A stretch of 64,000 nucleotides of DNA from Alicyclobacillus acidocaldarius subsp. acidocaldarius Tc-4-1 (GTDB lineage: Bacteria > Bacillota > Bacilli > Alicyclobacillales > Alicyclobacillaceae): NCBI RefSeq assembly GCF_000219875.1, contig NC_017167.1, positions 910,765 through 974,764 of the forward strand, read 5' to 3'. Below the pieces are notes generated by a model, which had not been told where the DNA came from, did no database searches, and was given only the letters and a program-made list of their open reading frames with translations. The translations under genes and the position numbers were made by a program. The first letter of the stretch is position 1; each line of letters opens with the position of its first letter. Shown here in pieces: positions 54,744 through 63,995 of this stretch.

Positions 54744-54918
54744 AGGCATCGCCTCCTCGTGAGCCAGGATCAAACGCGTACCACTCACAAAGAGTTATAC
54801 ACTTCCCTTTCGTTCAACGCAAAATCCCGCAAAATCGTCCGGGAATTCGGTATACTCGAACTACGAATTTGTTCAAGCGCGGCGCGTGATTGCCCGCCGC
54901 TTCTGGGGAGGAGATGTC

Positions 54919-56301
54919 GTGGTGCGTTCGGAAGGTCAAGGATTTCGCCGGTCGCTCGGGCTGCGCCAGGTGCTCTCCATCGCCGTGGCTGCCATCTCGC
55001 CTACCACGTCCGTCTTTCTCGTCTACAACACGGCCCTGTTTCAGGCGGGCACGGGCGTGTTCTGGGCCTTTCTCGTCGGCGCCTGCATCGCACTGTCCAT
55101 GGCGTTTTGCTACGCGGAACTCGGGTCCGCATATCCCGGTGCGGGCGGTGCGTACCGCATCGTGCAGCGCGTGCTGGGCGAGCCGTTTGGCTTCATCGCC
55201 GTCTTTCTCTTTCTCGTGCTCGGCGTCGTGATCACCGCGAGCATCCTCGTGTCCGCCGCCTCCTACTTGCACGCGCTCATCCCGGCGCTCCCGGTCAACT
55301 GGACGGCGGTCGCCATGATGGCCCTCGTCACCTGGCTTTCGCTGGAGCGCATCGGCGCAACGAGCGCCGTGGCGACGGCGATGCTCGTGCTGGAGCTCGC
55401 GGTCATCCTCGCGTTCACGGCGCTGGCGTTTGCGCACGCGCAGCATCCGCTCGCGTACCTCGGGCGCCTCACCTATCCCATCCGGGTCGATCACGCCCCG
55501 CAGTCTGTGAACGGGCAGGACCTTCTGGCCGCGGTGGTGCCGGCGCTGTTTGCGTTCAACGGCTACGATTGGCCGCTCTACTTCGCGGAAGAGACCGTCG
55601 AGACCCGCCGCGTCCTGCCCCGCTCTGTCCTTTTGGCTGCCATCGTCAGCGTGGTGGTCGAGGTCCTCGCCGTGATGGCGGCGACGCTCGCGGTGCCGCA
55701 GACGTCGTTCACCGTCATCCCATCGTCTTACTTGCCACTCGTGTCCATCGCGCAGTCGGCCGCGGGCCAGACCGGGACCACCATCTTGCTCGTCGGCGTC
55801 GTGATCGCCATGTTTGACACCGGACTCACGGGCAATTTGGCCTACGCGCGCATCTATCTGGATGCCGCGCGGGACGGGAGTTGGCCAGGACCCGTCAACC
55901 GATTCTTCGCGAGCATGAATCGGCGCGGCGTGCCGAAGTGGGGATTTGTGTTGCTCGGCGTGGGCAACGCGCTGTTGTGTTACTTCACGTCTTTGAACAA
56001 CCTCATCACCTTCACCGGCGTGATCATTGTCACCATGTACCTGCTGGTGGCGGTGTCGGCCATCGTGCACCGCGTGCGCCGCGGATCGGCCCAGGCGCCG
56101 TTTCGCATGCCGCTCTGGCCGCTGCCGCCTCTGATTGCGCTCTGCGGCGTGGGCTTGTCGCTCGTCGAACAGGCGCCTGGCGATCTCATCCGGACGGCCG
56201 TTCTCGTCGCCATCGCGCTCGTGTACGCGCTCGGCTATCTTGAGCGGCGCCGGGACTTGCGATCCGGCCGCGAATCGTCCATGATGGAAGACAACAACTG
56301 A
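54919..56301 (+). CDS. APC-family amino acid permease
   Basis: 460 residues with about twelve helices. The first unwound helix motif is AVAAISPTTSVFLV, and ELGSAYPGAGGAYRIVQRVLG is the conserved helix-2 region. It probably takes up an amino acid or polyamine. GTG 54919 lies 7 bases after GGAGG. The FMN riboswitch begins 20 bases after its stop, so it is not part of the rib operon. Confidence 0.88.
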   Translation: MVRSEGQGFRRSLGLRQVLSIAVAAISPTTSVFLVYNTALFQAGTGVFWAFLVGACIALSMAFCYAELGSAYPGAGGAYRIVQRVLGEPFGFIAVFLFLVLGVVITASILVSAASYLHALIPALPVNWTAVAMMALVTWLSLERIGATSAVATAMLVLELAVILAFTALAFAHAQHPLAYLGRLTYPIRVDHAPQSVNGQDLLAAVVPALFAFNGYDWPLYFAEETVETRRVLPRSVLLAAIVSVVVEVLAVMAATLAVPQTSFTVIPSSYLPLVSIAQSAAGQTGTTILLVGVVIAMFDTGLTGNLAYARIYLDAARDGSWPGPVNRFFASMNRRGVPKWGFVLLGVGNALLCYFTSLNNLITFTGVIIVTMYLLVAVSAIVHRVRRGSAQAPFRMPLWPLPPLIALCGVGLSLVEQAPGDLIRTAVLVAIALVYALGYLERRRDLRSGRESSMMEDNN

Positions 56302-56320
56302 ATCCGGAACGCAACGCGCA

Positions 56321-56461
56321 ATCCTTCGGGGCAGGGTGAGGCCTAACGGCCAATTCCCGATCGGTGGTGATCCGAGCGCACGACTCGGTCAGTCCACGAG
56401 CCGAAAGGCACGAACTGGTGAGATTCCAGTACCGACGGTATAGTCCGGATGAAAGAAGGAT
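56321..56461 (+). ncRNA. FMN riboswitch (RFN element)
   Basis: Closing helix ATCCTTC (56321-56327) / GAAGGAT (56455-56461) is perfect. Inside are the conserved blocks: GGGGCAGGGTG, AATTCCCGATCGGTGGT, AGTCCACGAGC, GGTGAGATTCCAGTACCGAC and AGTCCGGATG. FMN binding should favour the downstream terminator and lower ribDEBAH expression. Confidence 0.96.
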
Positions 56462-56521
56462 GGCGGCGCGTTGGCGCACGTCGTGCGCTTTCGCAGCTTG
56501 CCGAGACTCTTTTGCCCATTC

Positions 56522-56545
56522 GCCCCTGATGGTCAGGGGCTTTTT
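56522..56545 (+). terminator. riboswitch-controlled terminator
   Basis: 8-bp stem GCCCCTGA / TCAGGGGC with loop TGG followed by TTTTT, between the FMN aptamer and ribD. Confidence 0.9.
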
Positions 56546-56571
56546 CATGGGCGGATAAGGGGAGATGGCCG

Positions 56572-57687
56572 ATGACCGAAGACGAGCGGTACATGCACAT
56601 GGCGCTTGAGGTGGCGCGCCTGGGCGAAGGCCAGACGTCCCCAAACCCGATGGTCGGCGCCATCGTCGTGAACGGCGGGCGGGTGGTGGGCCAAGGCGCA
56701 CACCTGATGGCGGGCACGCCGCACGCCGAGGTGCATGCGCTGCGCATGGCGGGGGAGGCGGCGCGAGGCGCGACGCTCTACGTCACGCTCGAGCCGTGCA
56801 ATCATCACGGCAGGACGCCGCCCTGCACGGACGCCATCCTCGCCACAGGCGTTCGGCGCGTGGTGGTGGCCACGTTGGACGTGGATCCGCGCACGGCCGG
56901 GCTCGGCGTGAAGCGCCTGCAGGAGGCCGGGATCGAGGTGACGGTCGGCGTGCTCGAAGCGGAGGCGCGCGAACTGAACCGCCACTTCTTTCACCGCGTC
57001 GAGACCGGTCGCCCTTACGTGGTGTACAAGGTAGCCATGACGCTAAGCGGGCACGTGGCCGCATCGAGTGGCCACAGCCAGTACGTGACCGGACTCGCGG
57101 CGCGCGAGGACGTGCATCGGCTGCGGCAGATCATCCCTGCCATCGGCGTCGGCGTCGGCACGGTCCTCGCGGACGATCCCGAGTTGACCGCGAGGGATCT
57201 CGCCACGGGGACAAGGCGAGATCGTCAGCCGCTTCGCGTGGTGTTCGACACGCGGCTTCGCACGCCGCCGACCGCGCGGCTGTTGGCGGCGCCCGGGCGC
57301 ACGGTTCTCCTCACGTCGGAGCGCATGGCCTCCGCTCCGGCCGCGAGGCGCCTCGCGGAACAGGGCGACGTCCGCATCGCGCCGGTGGCCGAGCGGGACG
57401 GCCACCTGGATCTGCACGCGGCGCTTTCGGCCGTCGCAGCGGAAGGGGCGAATGCCCTTCTGGTGGAGGGCGGGCCCACGCTTGCGTCGGCGCTTCTTCA
57501 GAGCCGACTCATCGACGAGGTGCGCGTGTATGTGGCGCCCAAGCTCCTCGCGAGCGGGTTGCCCGCCTTCGCTGGCGCTTTCACCCAGTCGATGGCCGAG
57601 GCCGTTCAACTTCACAGCGTGAGGAGCGAATGGCTGGGTGACCATCTCGTCCTCACAGGGCGAATTCACTATCGTGAGGAGGTGTGA
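56572..57687 (+). CDS. ribD: bifunctional riboflavin deaminase/reductase
   Basis: 371 residues. N-terminal zinc deaminase: HAEVHAL and PCNHHGRTPPC. C-terminal RibD reductase: VAMTLSGHVA, LLVEGGPTLASALL. It deaminates and reduces the pyrimidine intermediate made from GTP. ATG 56572 follows AAGGGGAGA. First gene after the FMN riboswitch. Confidence 0.95.
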   Translation: MTEDERYMHMALEVARLGEGQTSPNPMVGAIVVNGGRVVGQGAHLMAGTPHAEVHALRMAGEAARGATLYVTLEPCNHHGRTPPCTDAILATGVRRVVVATLDVDPRTAGLGVKRLQEAGIEVTVGVLEAEARELNRHFFHRVETGRPYVVYKVAMTLSGHVAASSGHSQYVTGLAAREDVHRLRQIIPAIGVGVGTVLADDPELTARDLATGTRRDRQPLRVVFDTRLRTPPTARLLAAPGRTVLLTSERMASAPAARRLAEQGDVRIAPVAERDGHLDLHAALSAVAAEGANALLVEGGPTLASALLQSRLIDEVRVYVAPKLLASGLPAFAGAFTQSMAEAVQLHSVRSEWLGDHLVLTGRIHYREEV

Positions 57688-57689
57688 GC

Positions 57690-58343
57690 ATGTTCACCGG
57701 ACTTGTGGAAGGAACTGCGCGCCTCGCGGCGGTATCTCGCCACACCGGCGGGGCCACCTTTACGTTGGAGGCGCCGTTTCTCATGGACGACCTGCGGGTC
57801 GGTGACAGCGTCGCTGTGAACGGAGTCTGCCTCACGGTGGAGACGGTGGGCAGCGGCTTGTTCACCGCCACGGCGGTCCCCGAGACCCTGCGGCGCACCA
57901 ACCTCGGCGGGCTTCAGCCCGGCGGCCGCGTGCACGTCGAGCGCGCCATGCGCGCCGATGGGCGGTTCGGAGGCCACATCGTGACGGGGCACATCGACGG
58001 GATTGGCCACGTGACGGACGTGTATCCGGACGGGGAGGCGCGCGTGCTTGTCATTCGCGTCGATCCGTCCCTCGCCCGCTACATGGTGGACAAAGGATCC
58101 GTGGCCGTGGATGGCGTCAGTCTCACGATTATGCGCGCTGAGAAAGACAGGTTCTCGGTGTCCATCATCCCGCACACGCAGGCGGTCACGCGGTTCGGCG
58201 AGATCCGCGAGGGTGAGACCGTCAACATCGAGTGCGACGTGATCGCCAAGTACGTGGAGAGGCTCTTGACGTACCGCGGCGATGCGGGTGCTTCAGGCGG
58301 CATCGATGCGGCGTTTTTGGCGCGGCACGGGTTTTTGCGATAA
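57690..58343 (+). CDS. ribE: riboflavin synthase, alpha chain
   Basis: 217 residues with the two homologous lumazine-binding repeats: MFTGLVEGTARL, DSVAVNGVCLTVE in the first and HIVTGHIDG, GSVAVDGVSLTI in the second. It dismutates two 6,7-dimethyl-8-ribityllumazine into riboflavin. ATG 57690 has GAGGAGG 7 bases upstream; GTG 57684 is too close to it. Confidence 0.95.
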   Translation: MFTGLVEGTARLAAVSRHTGGATFTLEAPFLMDDLRVGDSVAVNGVCLTVETVGSGLFTATAVPETLRRTNLGGLQPGGRVHVERAMRADGRFGGHIVTGHIDGIGHVTDVYPDGEARVLVIRVDPSLARYMVDKGSVAVDGVSLTIMRAEKDRFSVSIIPHTQAVTRFGEIREGETVNIECDVIAKYVERLLTYRGDAGASGGIDAAFLARHGFLR

Positions 58344-58358
58344 GAGGGGGCATGGAGG

Positions 58359-59549
58359 ATGAACACCATCGAAGAGGCGCTTGATGATCTGCGCCAGGGC
58401 CGCGTCGTCATTGTCGTAGACGACGAGGACCGCGAGAACGAGGGGGACTTTGTCGCGCTCGGCAGCCGCGCCACGCCGGACGTGGTGAATTTCATGATCA
58501 CGCACGGCCGCGGGCTTTTGTGTGTGCCCATCACCGAAGCGCGCGCCAAGCGGCTCGGGCTCGAGGCCATGTACGAGCGCAACACCGACAACTACGGCAC
58601 CGCCTTCACCGTCTCCGTCGATCTCGTCACCACGCACACGGGCATCTCCGCGTTCGAGCGCGCCGAGACCATCGCTGCGATTGTGTCGGAAGACACCGGC
58701 CCGGACGACTTCCGGAAGCCTGGCCACGTGTTCCCGCTCGTCGCCAAGCCCGGCGGCGTGCTGCGCCGTGCAGGCCACACCGAGGCGGCGGTCGATCTCG
58801 CCCGCCTCTGCGGGGAGCCTGAGGTCGGCGTCATCTGCGAGATTCTGAACGAAGACGGCACCATGGCGCGCCTGCCGCAACTCGAGCAGGTGGCGGAGCG
58901 GTTTGGGCTCAAACTTATCACCATCGCAGATCTCATCGCCTATCGCAAGCGAACGGAGAAGCTCGTGCGCCGCGCGGCTGAAGCGGAGTTGCCGACGATG
59001 TATGGCCACTTTCGGGCCGTGGTGTACGAGAGCGAGATCGACGACAAGGAGCACATCGCGCTCGTCATGGGCGATGTCTCCGACGGCGAGCCAACGCTCG
59101 TGCGCGTGCACTCCGAGTGCCTCACGGGCGACGCGTTCGGATCCCTGCGCTGCGACTGCGGGCCTCAGCTTCACGCCGCGCTGCGCCAGATAGCCCGCGA
59201 AGGCAAGGGTGTCTTGTTGTATCTGCGCCAAGAGGGGCGCGGCATCGGCCTGTTGAACAAAATCCGGGCGTATGCGCTGCAGGATCAGGGTCTGGACACG
59301 GTGGAGGCCAACCACCGGCTCGGCTTCGCCGACGATCTGCGCGACTACGGCATCGGCGCCCAAATTCTGCGCGATCTCGGCATCCGCAAGATGCGCCTTT
59401 TGACGAACAACGTGCGCAAAATCAAAGGCATCGCGGGGCACGGGCTCGAAGTCGTGGAACGCGTGCCACTCGAGGTGGACCGCAATCCGTACAACGAGGC
59501 GTATCTGCGCACCAAGCGGGACAAGCTGGGGCATTTGCTGAACTTGTGA
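58359..59549 (+). CDS. ribBA: bifunctional DHBP synthase / GTP cyclohydrolase II
   Basis: 396 residues. N-terminal Rib[37 protein letters not shown]-terminal RibA: zinc cysteines in [19 protein letters not shown], then [22 protein letters not shown]. It makes the two starting blocks of riboflavin from ribulose 5-phosphate and GTP. ATG 58359 follows GAGGGGG by 8 bases. Confidence 0.96.
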   Translation: MNTIEEALDDLRQGRVVIVVDDEDRENEGDFVALGSRATPDVVNFMITHGRGLLCVPITEARAKRLGLEAMYERNTDNYGTAFTVSVDLVTTHTGISAFERAETIAAIVSEDTGPDDFRKPGHVFPLVAKPGGVLRRAGHTEAAVDLARLCGEPEVGVICEILNEDGTMARLPQLEQVAERFGLKLITIADLIAYRKRTEKLVRRAAEAELPTMYGHFRAVVYESEIDDKEHIALVMGDVSDGEPTLVRVHSECLTGDAFGSLRCDCGPQLHAALRQIAREGKGVLLYLRQEGRGIGLLNKIRAYALQDQGLDTVEANHRLGFADDLRDYGIGAQILRDLGIRKMRLLTNNVRKIKGIAGHGLEVVERVPLEVDRNPYNEAYLRTKRDKLGHLLNL

Positions 59550-59587
59550 GAAGAGCGGGATGACCGTTCGAGAGAGGAGCATGACAC

Positions 59588-60055
59588 GTGCGCGTGTATG
59601 AGGGGAACTTCATCGGACAGGATTTGCGCATTGGCATTGTGGCGTCTCGGTTCAACGAGTTTATCACGAGCAAGCTGGTCGAGGGCGCTCTGGACGCGCT
59701 CAGGCGCCACGGCGTATCCGAGGAACACATTGAACTCGCCTGGGCGCCCGGCGCGTACGAGATTCCGGTGGTGGCCCGGTGGATGGCGGAGTCCGGGCGG
59801 TATGACGCGGTGGTGGCGCTGGGCTGCGTGATCCGCGGCGCCACTGCGCACTTCGATTACGTCGCGGGTGAGGCGGCGCGGGGGATTGCGCAGGTCAGCC
59901 GCGACACGGGCGTTCCCGTGATGTTTGGCGTGTTGACCACGGATACCCTCGAGCAGGCCATTGAGCGCGCCGGCACCAAGGCCGGCAACAAAGGCGCGGA
60001 GGCCGCGCTCGGGGCCATCGAGATGGCCACTTTGCGGCGGGCGTTGCGCGCCTAG
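59588..60055 (+). CDS. ribH: 6,7-dimethyl-8-ribityllumazine synthase
   Basis: 155 residues. [36 protein letters not shown] and [15 protein letters not shown] are diagnostic; the catalytic His is in GATAHFDYV. It joins the ribityl-diaminopyrimidine with DHBP in a large capsid-like assembly. The start is GTG 59588 behind GAGGAG. A hairpin follows the gene. Confidence 0.96.
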   Translation: MRVYEGNFIGQDLRIGIVASRFNEFITSKLVEGALDALRRHGVSEEHIELAWAPGAYEIPVVARWMAESGRYDAVVALGCVIRGATAHFDYVAGEAARGIAQVSRDTGVPVMFGVLTTDTLEQAIERAGTKAGNKGAEAALGAIEMATLRRALRA

Positions 60056-60098
60056 GGCGCCAGGTGCGCATCGCTTGCGGTGCGCGCCGCGCTTCCGC

Positions 60099-60129
60099 GA
60101 GGGCGCTCGGCGGGTTCGCGAGCGCCCTC
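60099..60129. terminator. terminator of the rib operon
   Basis: Perfect 11-bp stem GAGGGCGCTCG / CGAGCGCCCTC with a 9-base loop, followed by TGTGTAA rather than a real T-run. Confidence 0.65.
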
Positions 60130-60406
60130 TGTGTAAGACGTTGAGCCGCTTCATTCGAGGGTTTGGGAAAGCGCCAGCTCGCGCGCGTCCGGGGGCTGCT
60201 GCGCCATGGAGGCGCCATCACGTCGGCGTGCCCGGCCCGCGGCCGTCCAACCCCCGTGCACGAGCAGCGAATCGCTGTGGACGAAGGCTTATGCGTGGGT
60301 CCTTGATATGTGTGCATCCCCTTAGCTTTCGCTCTTATCCTTCGCTCGCTGTGCATGCCGACGGTTTTGGGCACCGACAACTTGAAACGCACGGCCTGCC
60401 GCTAGC
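60130..60406. other. intergenic stretch without a recognised gene
   Basis: The stretch of about 280 bases between the rib terminator and the next promoter has open frames on both strands, but none with both a convincing ribosome binding site and a protein-like composition. It is slightly less GC-rich towards its end. I see no RNA structure I can name. Confidence 0.5.
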
Positions 60407-60435
60407 TTGACGTGAAACGAACCTGATGTTACCAT
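60407..60435 (+). promoter_or_regulatory. promoter of the two-helix mini-protein gene
   Basis: TTGACG (60407-60412), 17-base spacer, TACCAT (60430-60435), followed by a leader of about 60 bases. Confidence 0.65.
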
Positions 60436-60500
60436 TCATCATAAGATTCTGAACGTCGCGGCGCAACTTCAAGACTGCGGGCGCCGCAAGGAGGATCCAC

Positions 60501-60731
60501 ATGCGCTCGTGGTTCGCATTTCTGCGCACGCCCTGCCGCAAGCGCCTGTCCAAGCGGCAGCGGCTCGCCATCCTGGCCCTGACGATGGCCATGAATTCGA
60601 TGTTGCTCGCGAACGGCCGATACCTCCACCTGGGAGACGGGTTTTGGGGCGGTTTCGCCTTGGGCATCTGGATCATGTCCAACGTGCTTCTCATTTTGAA
60701 CGCCGCCATGCTCATCCGAGAGCGGTTCTGA
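60501..60731 (+). CDS. small membrane protein, two helices
   Basis: 76 residues. A basic N-terminus (RTPCRKRLSKRQR) leads into LAILALTMAMNSMLLANG, then a Gly/Trp-rich turn and a second helix, FALGIWIMSNVLLILNAAMLI. ATG 60501 has AAGGAGG 6 bases upstream and its own promoter. No family is recognised. A TPP-riboswitch unit with another promoter follows, so it is probably independent. Confidence 0.7.
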   Translation: MRSWFAFLRTPCRKRLSKRQRLAILALTMAMNSMLLANGRYLHLGDGFWGGFALGIWIMSNVLLILNAAMLIRERF

Positions 60732-60741
60732 GGCATGCGGC

Positions 60742-60770
60742 TTGTGCCTTTTGCGCCGCGGTGATACACT
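60742..60770 (+). promoter_or_regulatory. promoter of the TPP-riboswitch operon
   Basis: TTGTGC (60742-60747), 17-base spacer, TACACT (60765-60770), 26 bases before the aptamer. Confidence 0.6.
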
Positions 60771-60796
60771 GAAGTCGAACAATTTCATCGTGAGAA

Positions 60797-60883
60797 GGGC
60801 CTAGGGGTGCCGGAAGGCTGAGAGGCGGACATGCGCCAACCCTGTGGACTCGATCTGGGTAATACCAGCGTGAGGAAGTGCCC
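60797..60883 (+). ncRNA. TPP riboswitch (THI element)
   Basis: P1 arms GGGC (60797-60800) / GCCC (60880-60883) enclose the conserved TAGGGGTGCC, GGCTGAGAGG, ACCCTGTGGACTCGATCTGGGT (given here as two joined blocks) and AATACCAGCGTGAGGAAGTG. TPP binding should promote the following terminator and shut off the transporter. Confidence 0.95.
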
Positions 60884-60898
60884 GTCATCGTCCATGTG

Positions 60899-60936
60899 CG
60901 CCCTTTTCCCTGCGTGGTGAAAAGGGCGTTTTCGTT
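60899..60936 (+). terminator. TPP-riboswitch-controlled terminator
   Basis: Stem CGCCCTTTT (60899-60907) / AAAAGGGCG (60920-60928) followed by TTTTCGTT. Confidence 0.85.
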
Positions 60937-60987
60937 GTGGCGTGCGGCGCTCCCAGGGCCTGTTCCACGAAAGGGGAGCGGAATGCG

Positions 60988-61557
60988 ATGTCGAGGTGGA
61001 GGCTGCGCGAAGTCATCCTGATGGTTGTATTGGCCATTGTCTGCGGAGGCATTTACCGCGTGTGGGACGTGCTGTACGCCCTCATCCCGGCGACCGCGTA
61101 CGCGCTTCAGGGCGTCATGACGGGGCTCTGGATGATCGCCGGCGTGATGGTTCCGTACATCGTGCGGCGCCCAGGTGCGGCGCTCATCGCGGAGCTGGTG
61201 GCGGCGGCCGTCGAGCTTTTGCTCGGGGAGCAGTGGGGGCTCGCCAACATGATCTCGGGCCTCATTCAGGGTATCGGTTCGGAAATTGCCTTCCTCATCT
61301 TTGCCTATCGCGTGTGGAATACCGGTACGTGCGCACTATCCGGCGTACTGGCGTCAGCGGCTTTCATGTTCCAATGGTATTTCCAATATGGCGGCGACAA
61401 GCTGCACCTCGGCACGCAGATCGCGTTTGTCGTCATCTCGCTTGTGAGCGGCGCGGTGCTCGGCGGCCTGTTGCCGAAGGCGCTCGCGGATGCGCTTGCC
61501 CGCACCGGCGCGCTGCGCAATTACGAGATCGCCAAGCGGTCGGTGAAGTCGGCATGA
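60988..61557 (+). CDS. ykoE: YkoE-type S component of a thiamin-class ECF transporter
   Basis: 189 residues with five or six hydrophobic segments (VILMVVLAIVCGGIYRVWDVLY, GLWMIAGVMVPYIV, LVAAAVELLLGEQWG). YkoE binds thiamin or its hydroxymethylpyrimidine part at the membrane. The TPP riboswitch upstream supports that substrate. ATG 60988 has AAAGGGGAG 9 bases upstream; GTG or TTG codons further upstream fall within the terminator region. The stop overlaps the next start (ATGA). Confidence 0.9.
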   Translation: MSRWRLREVILMVVLAIVCGGIYRVWDVLYALIPATAYALQGVMTGLWMIAGVMVPYIVRRPGAALIAELVAAAVELLLGEQWGLANMISGLIQGIGSEIAFLIFAYRVWNTGTCALSGVLASAAFMFQWYFQYGGDKLHLGTQIAFVVISLVSGAVLGGLLPKALADALARTGALRNYEIAKRSVKSA

Positions 61558-63848
61558 CGATCGCGGCTTTAGGGATCGAGCGGGCCCTGGCCCTCGAGGT
61601 GCGCAACCTGACCGTGACGTACGAGGAGGCGTCGGAGCCCGCGCTCGCCGGCGTGTCGTTATCGCTTTCAAAAGGCGAATGCCTGCTTCTCATCGGCCCG
61701 AGCGGGTGCGGCAAGAGCACGCTCGCCATGGCCATCGCGGGCATCTTGCCGCGCTCCATCGAGGCGCGGGTGGAGGGCGAAATTCGGCTGGCGCCCGAGC
61801 TTCAGGCGCCAGGCAAGATCGGCTATGTGTTTCAGGATCCGGATCTCCAGTTCTGCATGCACCGGGTGGACGACGAGATCGCGTTCGGCCTCGAGAACCT
61901 GCGGATTTCGCGCGACGAGATGGCGCCCCACATGCAAAGCGCCTTGGCGGCCGTGGGACTCGATGTGGGGATCGACGCGCGACACAGCGTCTTTTCCGGC
62001 GGCATGAAGCAGAAGCTCGCCGTCGCATCCGCGCTCGCCATGGACGCGGATCTCGTCATCCTCGACGAGCCGACCGCGAATCTGGATCCCGATTCGCGCC
62101 GCCACGTCTACGACGTCATCCGCCGCCTGAAGGAGGCGGGGAAGACGGTGATGGTCATCGAGCACCGGTACGAGCCGTTCCTCGATGTTGCGGACGCGGT
62201 GGTGGAGCTTGCGCCGGGCGGGCGCGTGCGGACCATGTATCGACCGGAGGAGGCGCCGCGCCGCGCGCCGCGGCAAAGGCGCCGCGCTGCGACGCTGCGC
62301 GCGGACGAAGCGCCTGTGCTCGAGGCGCGCCGCCTCACCCTCCGATATGGTGAGCGCGACGTGTGGCGGGACGTTAACCTTTCGGTCCGGCCCGGCGAGT
62401 GGCTCGCAGTGTTGGGGCCAAATGGCGCTGGCAAGTCGTCGCTGCTTGAGGTGCTCGCGGGACTCCGGCGGCCCACGTCGGGCGAGGTGCGCTACCGGGG
62501 CGAGCTGGTTCACCGGATGCCGGCGAAGGCCCGCTACGGGCGCATTGCCTATGCCTTTCAAAACCCGGAGTACCAGTTCTTGTACGAGCGCGTGGCGGAC
62601 GAAATCGCCGGGCGCGTGCTCGGGGACCAGGTGCCGGACGACGTGGAGCGCGAGCTTCAGGCGTTTGGGCTTGCGGGCTGCGCCCATCTGTCGCCGTTTG
62701 GCATCAGCCAGGGGCAGAAGCGGCGACTCGCCATGGCCGTCATGATGCGCCAAGGCGCGGACGTGTGGCTCGTCGACGAGCCCACCTATGGCCAAGACGA
62801 GGCGTCGGAGCGAATGATCCTCGAAAGGCTCGATGCGCTTTGCGAGGCGGGCAAGGCCGTGATCGCCGTGACGCACGATCTGGATCTCGTCGCGGCTCAC
62901 GCGGATCGGGTGATGGTGCTGGCGGATGGGGGCGTGTTGTACGACGGGCCGCCGGAGGCGTTGCTGCGAAATCAAGAGCTGTTGCGGCGGGCGCGCCTAG
63001 ATGAGACGGCGCCCGTGGAGCGAAGCTCTGTGCAAGCCGACGAGGGTGTGCCCGAGCGCGAGGCGGGCGTTCCGCCCGCGAAGGCGCCATCGTCCGGGCG
63101 CCGGGCGAGATCTCCCCTGCGGCGCTGGCACCCCGATGTGAAGGCCGCCGCGCTTTTGTGCGTCGCAGCGGTCGCGCTTTGTGCGCGCACGTTTGCCGAG
63201 GAGGGGTGGATCTGGGCGCTCGTCGGCGCGCTGGCCTTCGCTTTCGGCTGGCTGTCGCCGTGGAAGCTCGTCAAGCGCCTGTCGCCGCTTTTGCTGATTT
63301 ATGCGGTGTACTTGTGGGCCTTTGCGGCCAATGCAGCGGCGCCGCCGGGTACGCGCGTGGTGCACTGGCTCTGGTTTGACCTGAGTGGGTACGGCTTCAG
63401 GCAGGGGCTGCTCGTCGTGCTGCGGACCTTCGCGACGGTGGTCCTCGCGTACGTGCTCGTCGCCACGACGGACGGCACCGATTTCATGGTCGGCCTGTCG
63501 CAGTCGTTCCACCTGCCGCCCAAACTGTCGTATGGCGCCATGGCCGGCACAGGCTTTCTCGGCCGCTTCAAGCACGATCTCGACGTCTTCCGCATGGCGC
63601 GCCGCGTGCGCGGGCGGGAGGGCTGGTGGCTTCTTCGCCCGGTCCGATACGCTCTTCCACTTCTCGCGCAATCCATCCGGGTGAGCGAGCGGCTCGCCAT
63701 CGCCATGGAGGCGCGGGGATTCTTCGGGCCGCCCGCCGAGCGATGGGACGCGAGGACGTACTGGCGCCACATTCGGCTTCGGGCGGTGGACGTCATCGCG
63801 GCAGGGGCTGTGGTGGCCGCCGCGGTCGCGTGCCTGTGGGCGCATTGA
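61554..63848 (+). CDS. fused ECF ATPase and transmembrane protein (YkoD-YkoC)
   Basis: 764 residues in one chain. ATPase 1 (residues ~10-225): Walker A GPSGCGKST, signature FSGGMKQKLAVA, Walker B LVILDEPTANLD. ATPase 2 (~255-480): GPNGAGKSS, ISQGQKRRLAMA, VWLVDEPTYGQD. A Pro/Ala/Arg linker (~485-520) joins an EcfT domain with about five helices and the coupling motif MARRVRGREGWW. In Bacillus YkoD (two ATPases) and YkoC are separate proteins; here no stop or start separates them. ATG 61554 overlaps the ykoE stop. The unit powers vitamin uptake by YkoE. Confidence 0.92.
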   Translation: MTIAALGIERALALEVRNLTVTYEEASEPALAGVSLSLSKGECLLLIGPSGCGKSTLAMAIAGILPRSIEARVEGEIRLAPELQAPGKIGYVFQDPDLQFCMHRVDDEIAFGLENLRISRDEMAPHMQSALAAVGLDVGIDARHSVFSGGMKQKLAVASALAMDADLVILDEPTANLDPDSRRHVYDVIRRLKEAGKTVMVIEHRYEPFLDVADAVVELAPGGRVRTMYRPEEAPRRAPRQRRRAATLRADEAPVLEARRLTLRYGERDVWRDVNLSVRPGEWLAVLGPNGAGKSSLLEVLAGLRRPTSGEVRYRGELVHRMPAKARYGRIAYAFQNPEYQFLYERVADEIAGRVLGDQVPDDVERELQAFGLAGCAHLSPFGISQGQKRRLAMAVMMRQGADVWLVDEPTYGQDEASERMILERLDALCEAGKAVIAVTHDLDLVAAHADRVMVLADGGVLYDGPPEALLRNQELLRRARLDETAPVERSSVQADEGVPEREAGVPPAKAPSSGRRARSPLRRWHPDVKAAALLCVAAVALCARTFAEEGWIWALVGALAFAFGWLSPWKLVKRLSPLLLIYAVYLWAFAANAAAPPGTRVVHWLWFDLSGYGFRQGLLVVLRTFATVVLAYVLVATTDGTDFMVGLSQSFHLPPKLSYGAMAGTGFLGRFKHDLDVFRMARRVRGREGWWLLRPVRYALPLLAQSIRVSERLAIAMEARGFFGPPAERWDARTYWRHIRLRAVDVIAAGAVVAAAVACLWAH

Positions 63849-63870
63849 GGCCCGGATATCGCCGGGCCTC
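63847..63870. terminator. hairpin overlapping the stop codon of the thiamin operon
   Basis: 9-bp stem GAGGCCCGG / CCGGGCCTC with loop ATATCG; it begins within the TGA stop and has no T-run. Confidence 0.55.
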
Positions 63871-63882
63871 GGCCATGATGAA

Positions 63883-63938
63883 CTTGTCCGGACGACTTGG
63901 CGAACGGTGGCCGCGAGGCCACACTTCCCACGGACAAG
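63883..63938. repeat. nested inverted repeats
   Basis: Outer arms CTTGTCCG (63883-63890) / CGGACAAG (63931-63938) enclose an inner hairpin GTGGCC-gcga-GGCCAC (63907-63922). It lies between the thiamin operon and a possible promoter (TGTGGTATCAT, 63948-63958). Confidence 0.55.
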
Positions 63939-63995
63939 AGCGGAATTTGTGGTATCATAGGAACGTCGGCTGAAAACATGGAGTGGGAGTGGGAC

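Noticed and set aside
60942-61553. N-terminal extension of the YkoDC frame through ykoE
   Set aside because: This part is the shifted shadow of ykoE; the real start is ATG 61554, overlapping the ykoE stop.
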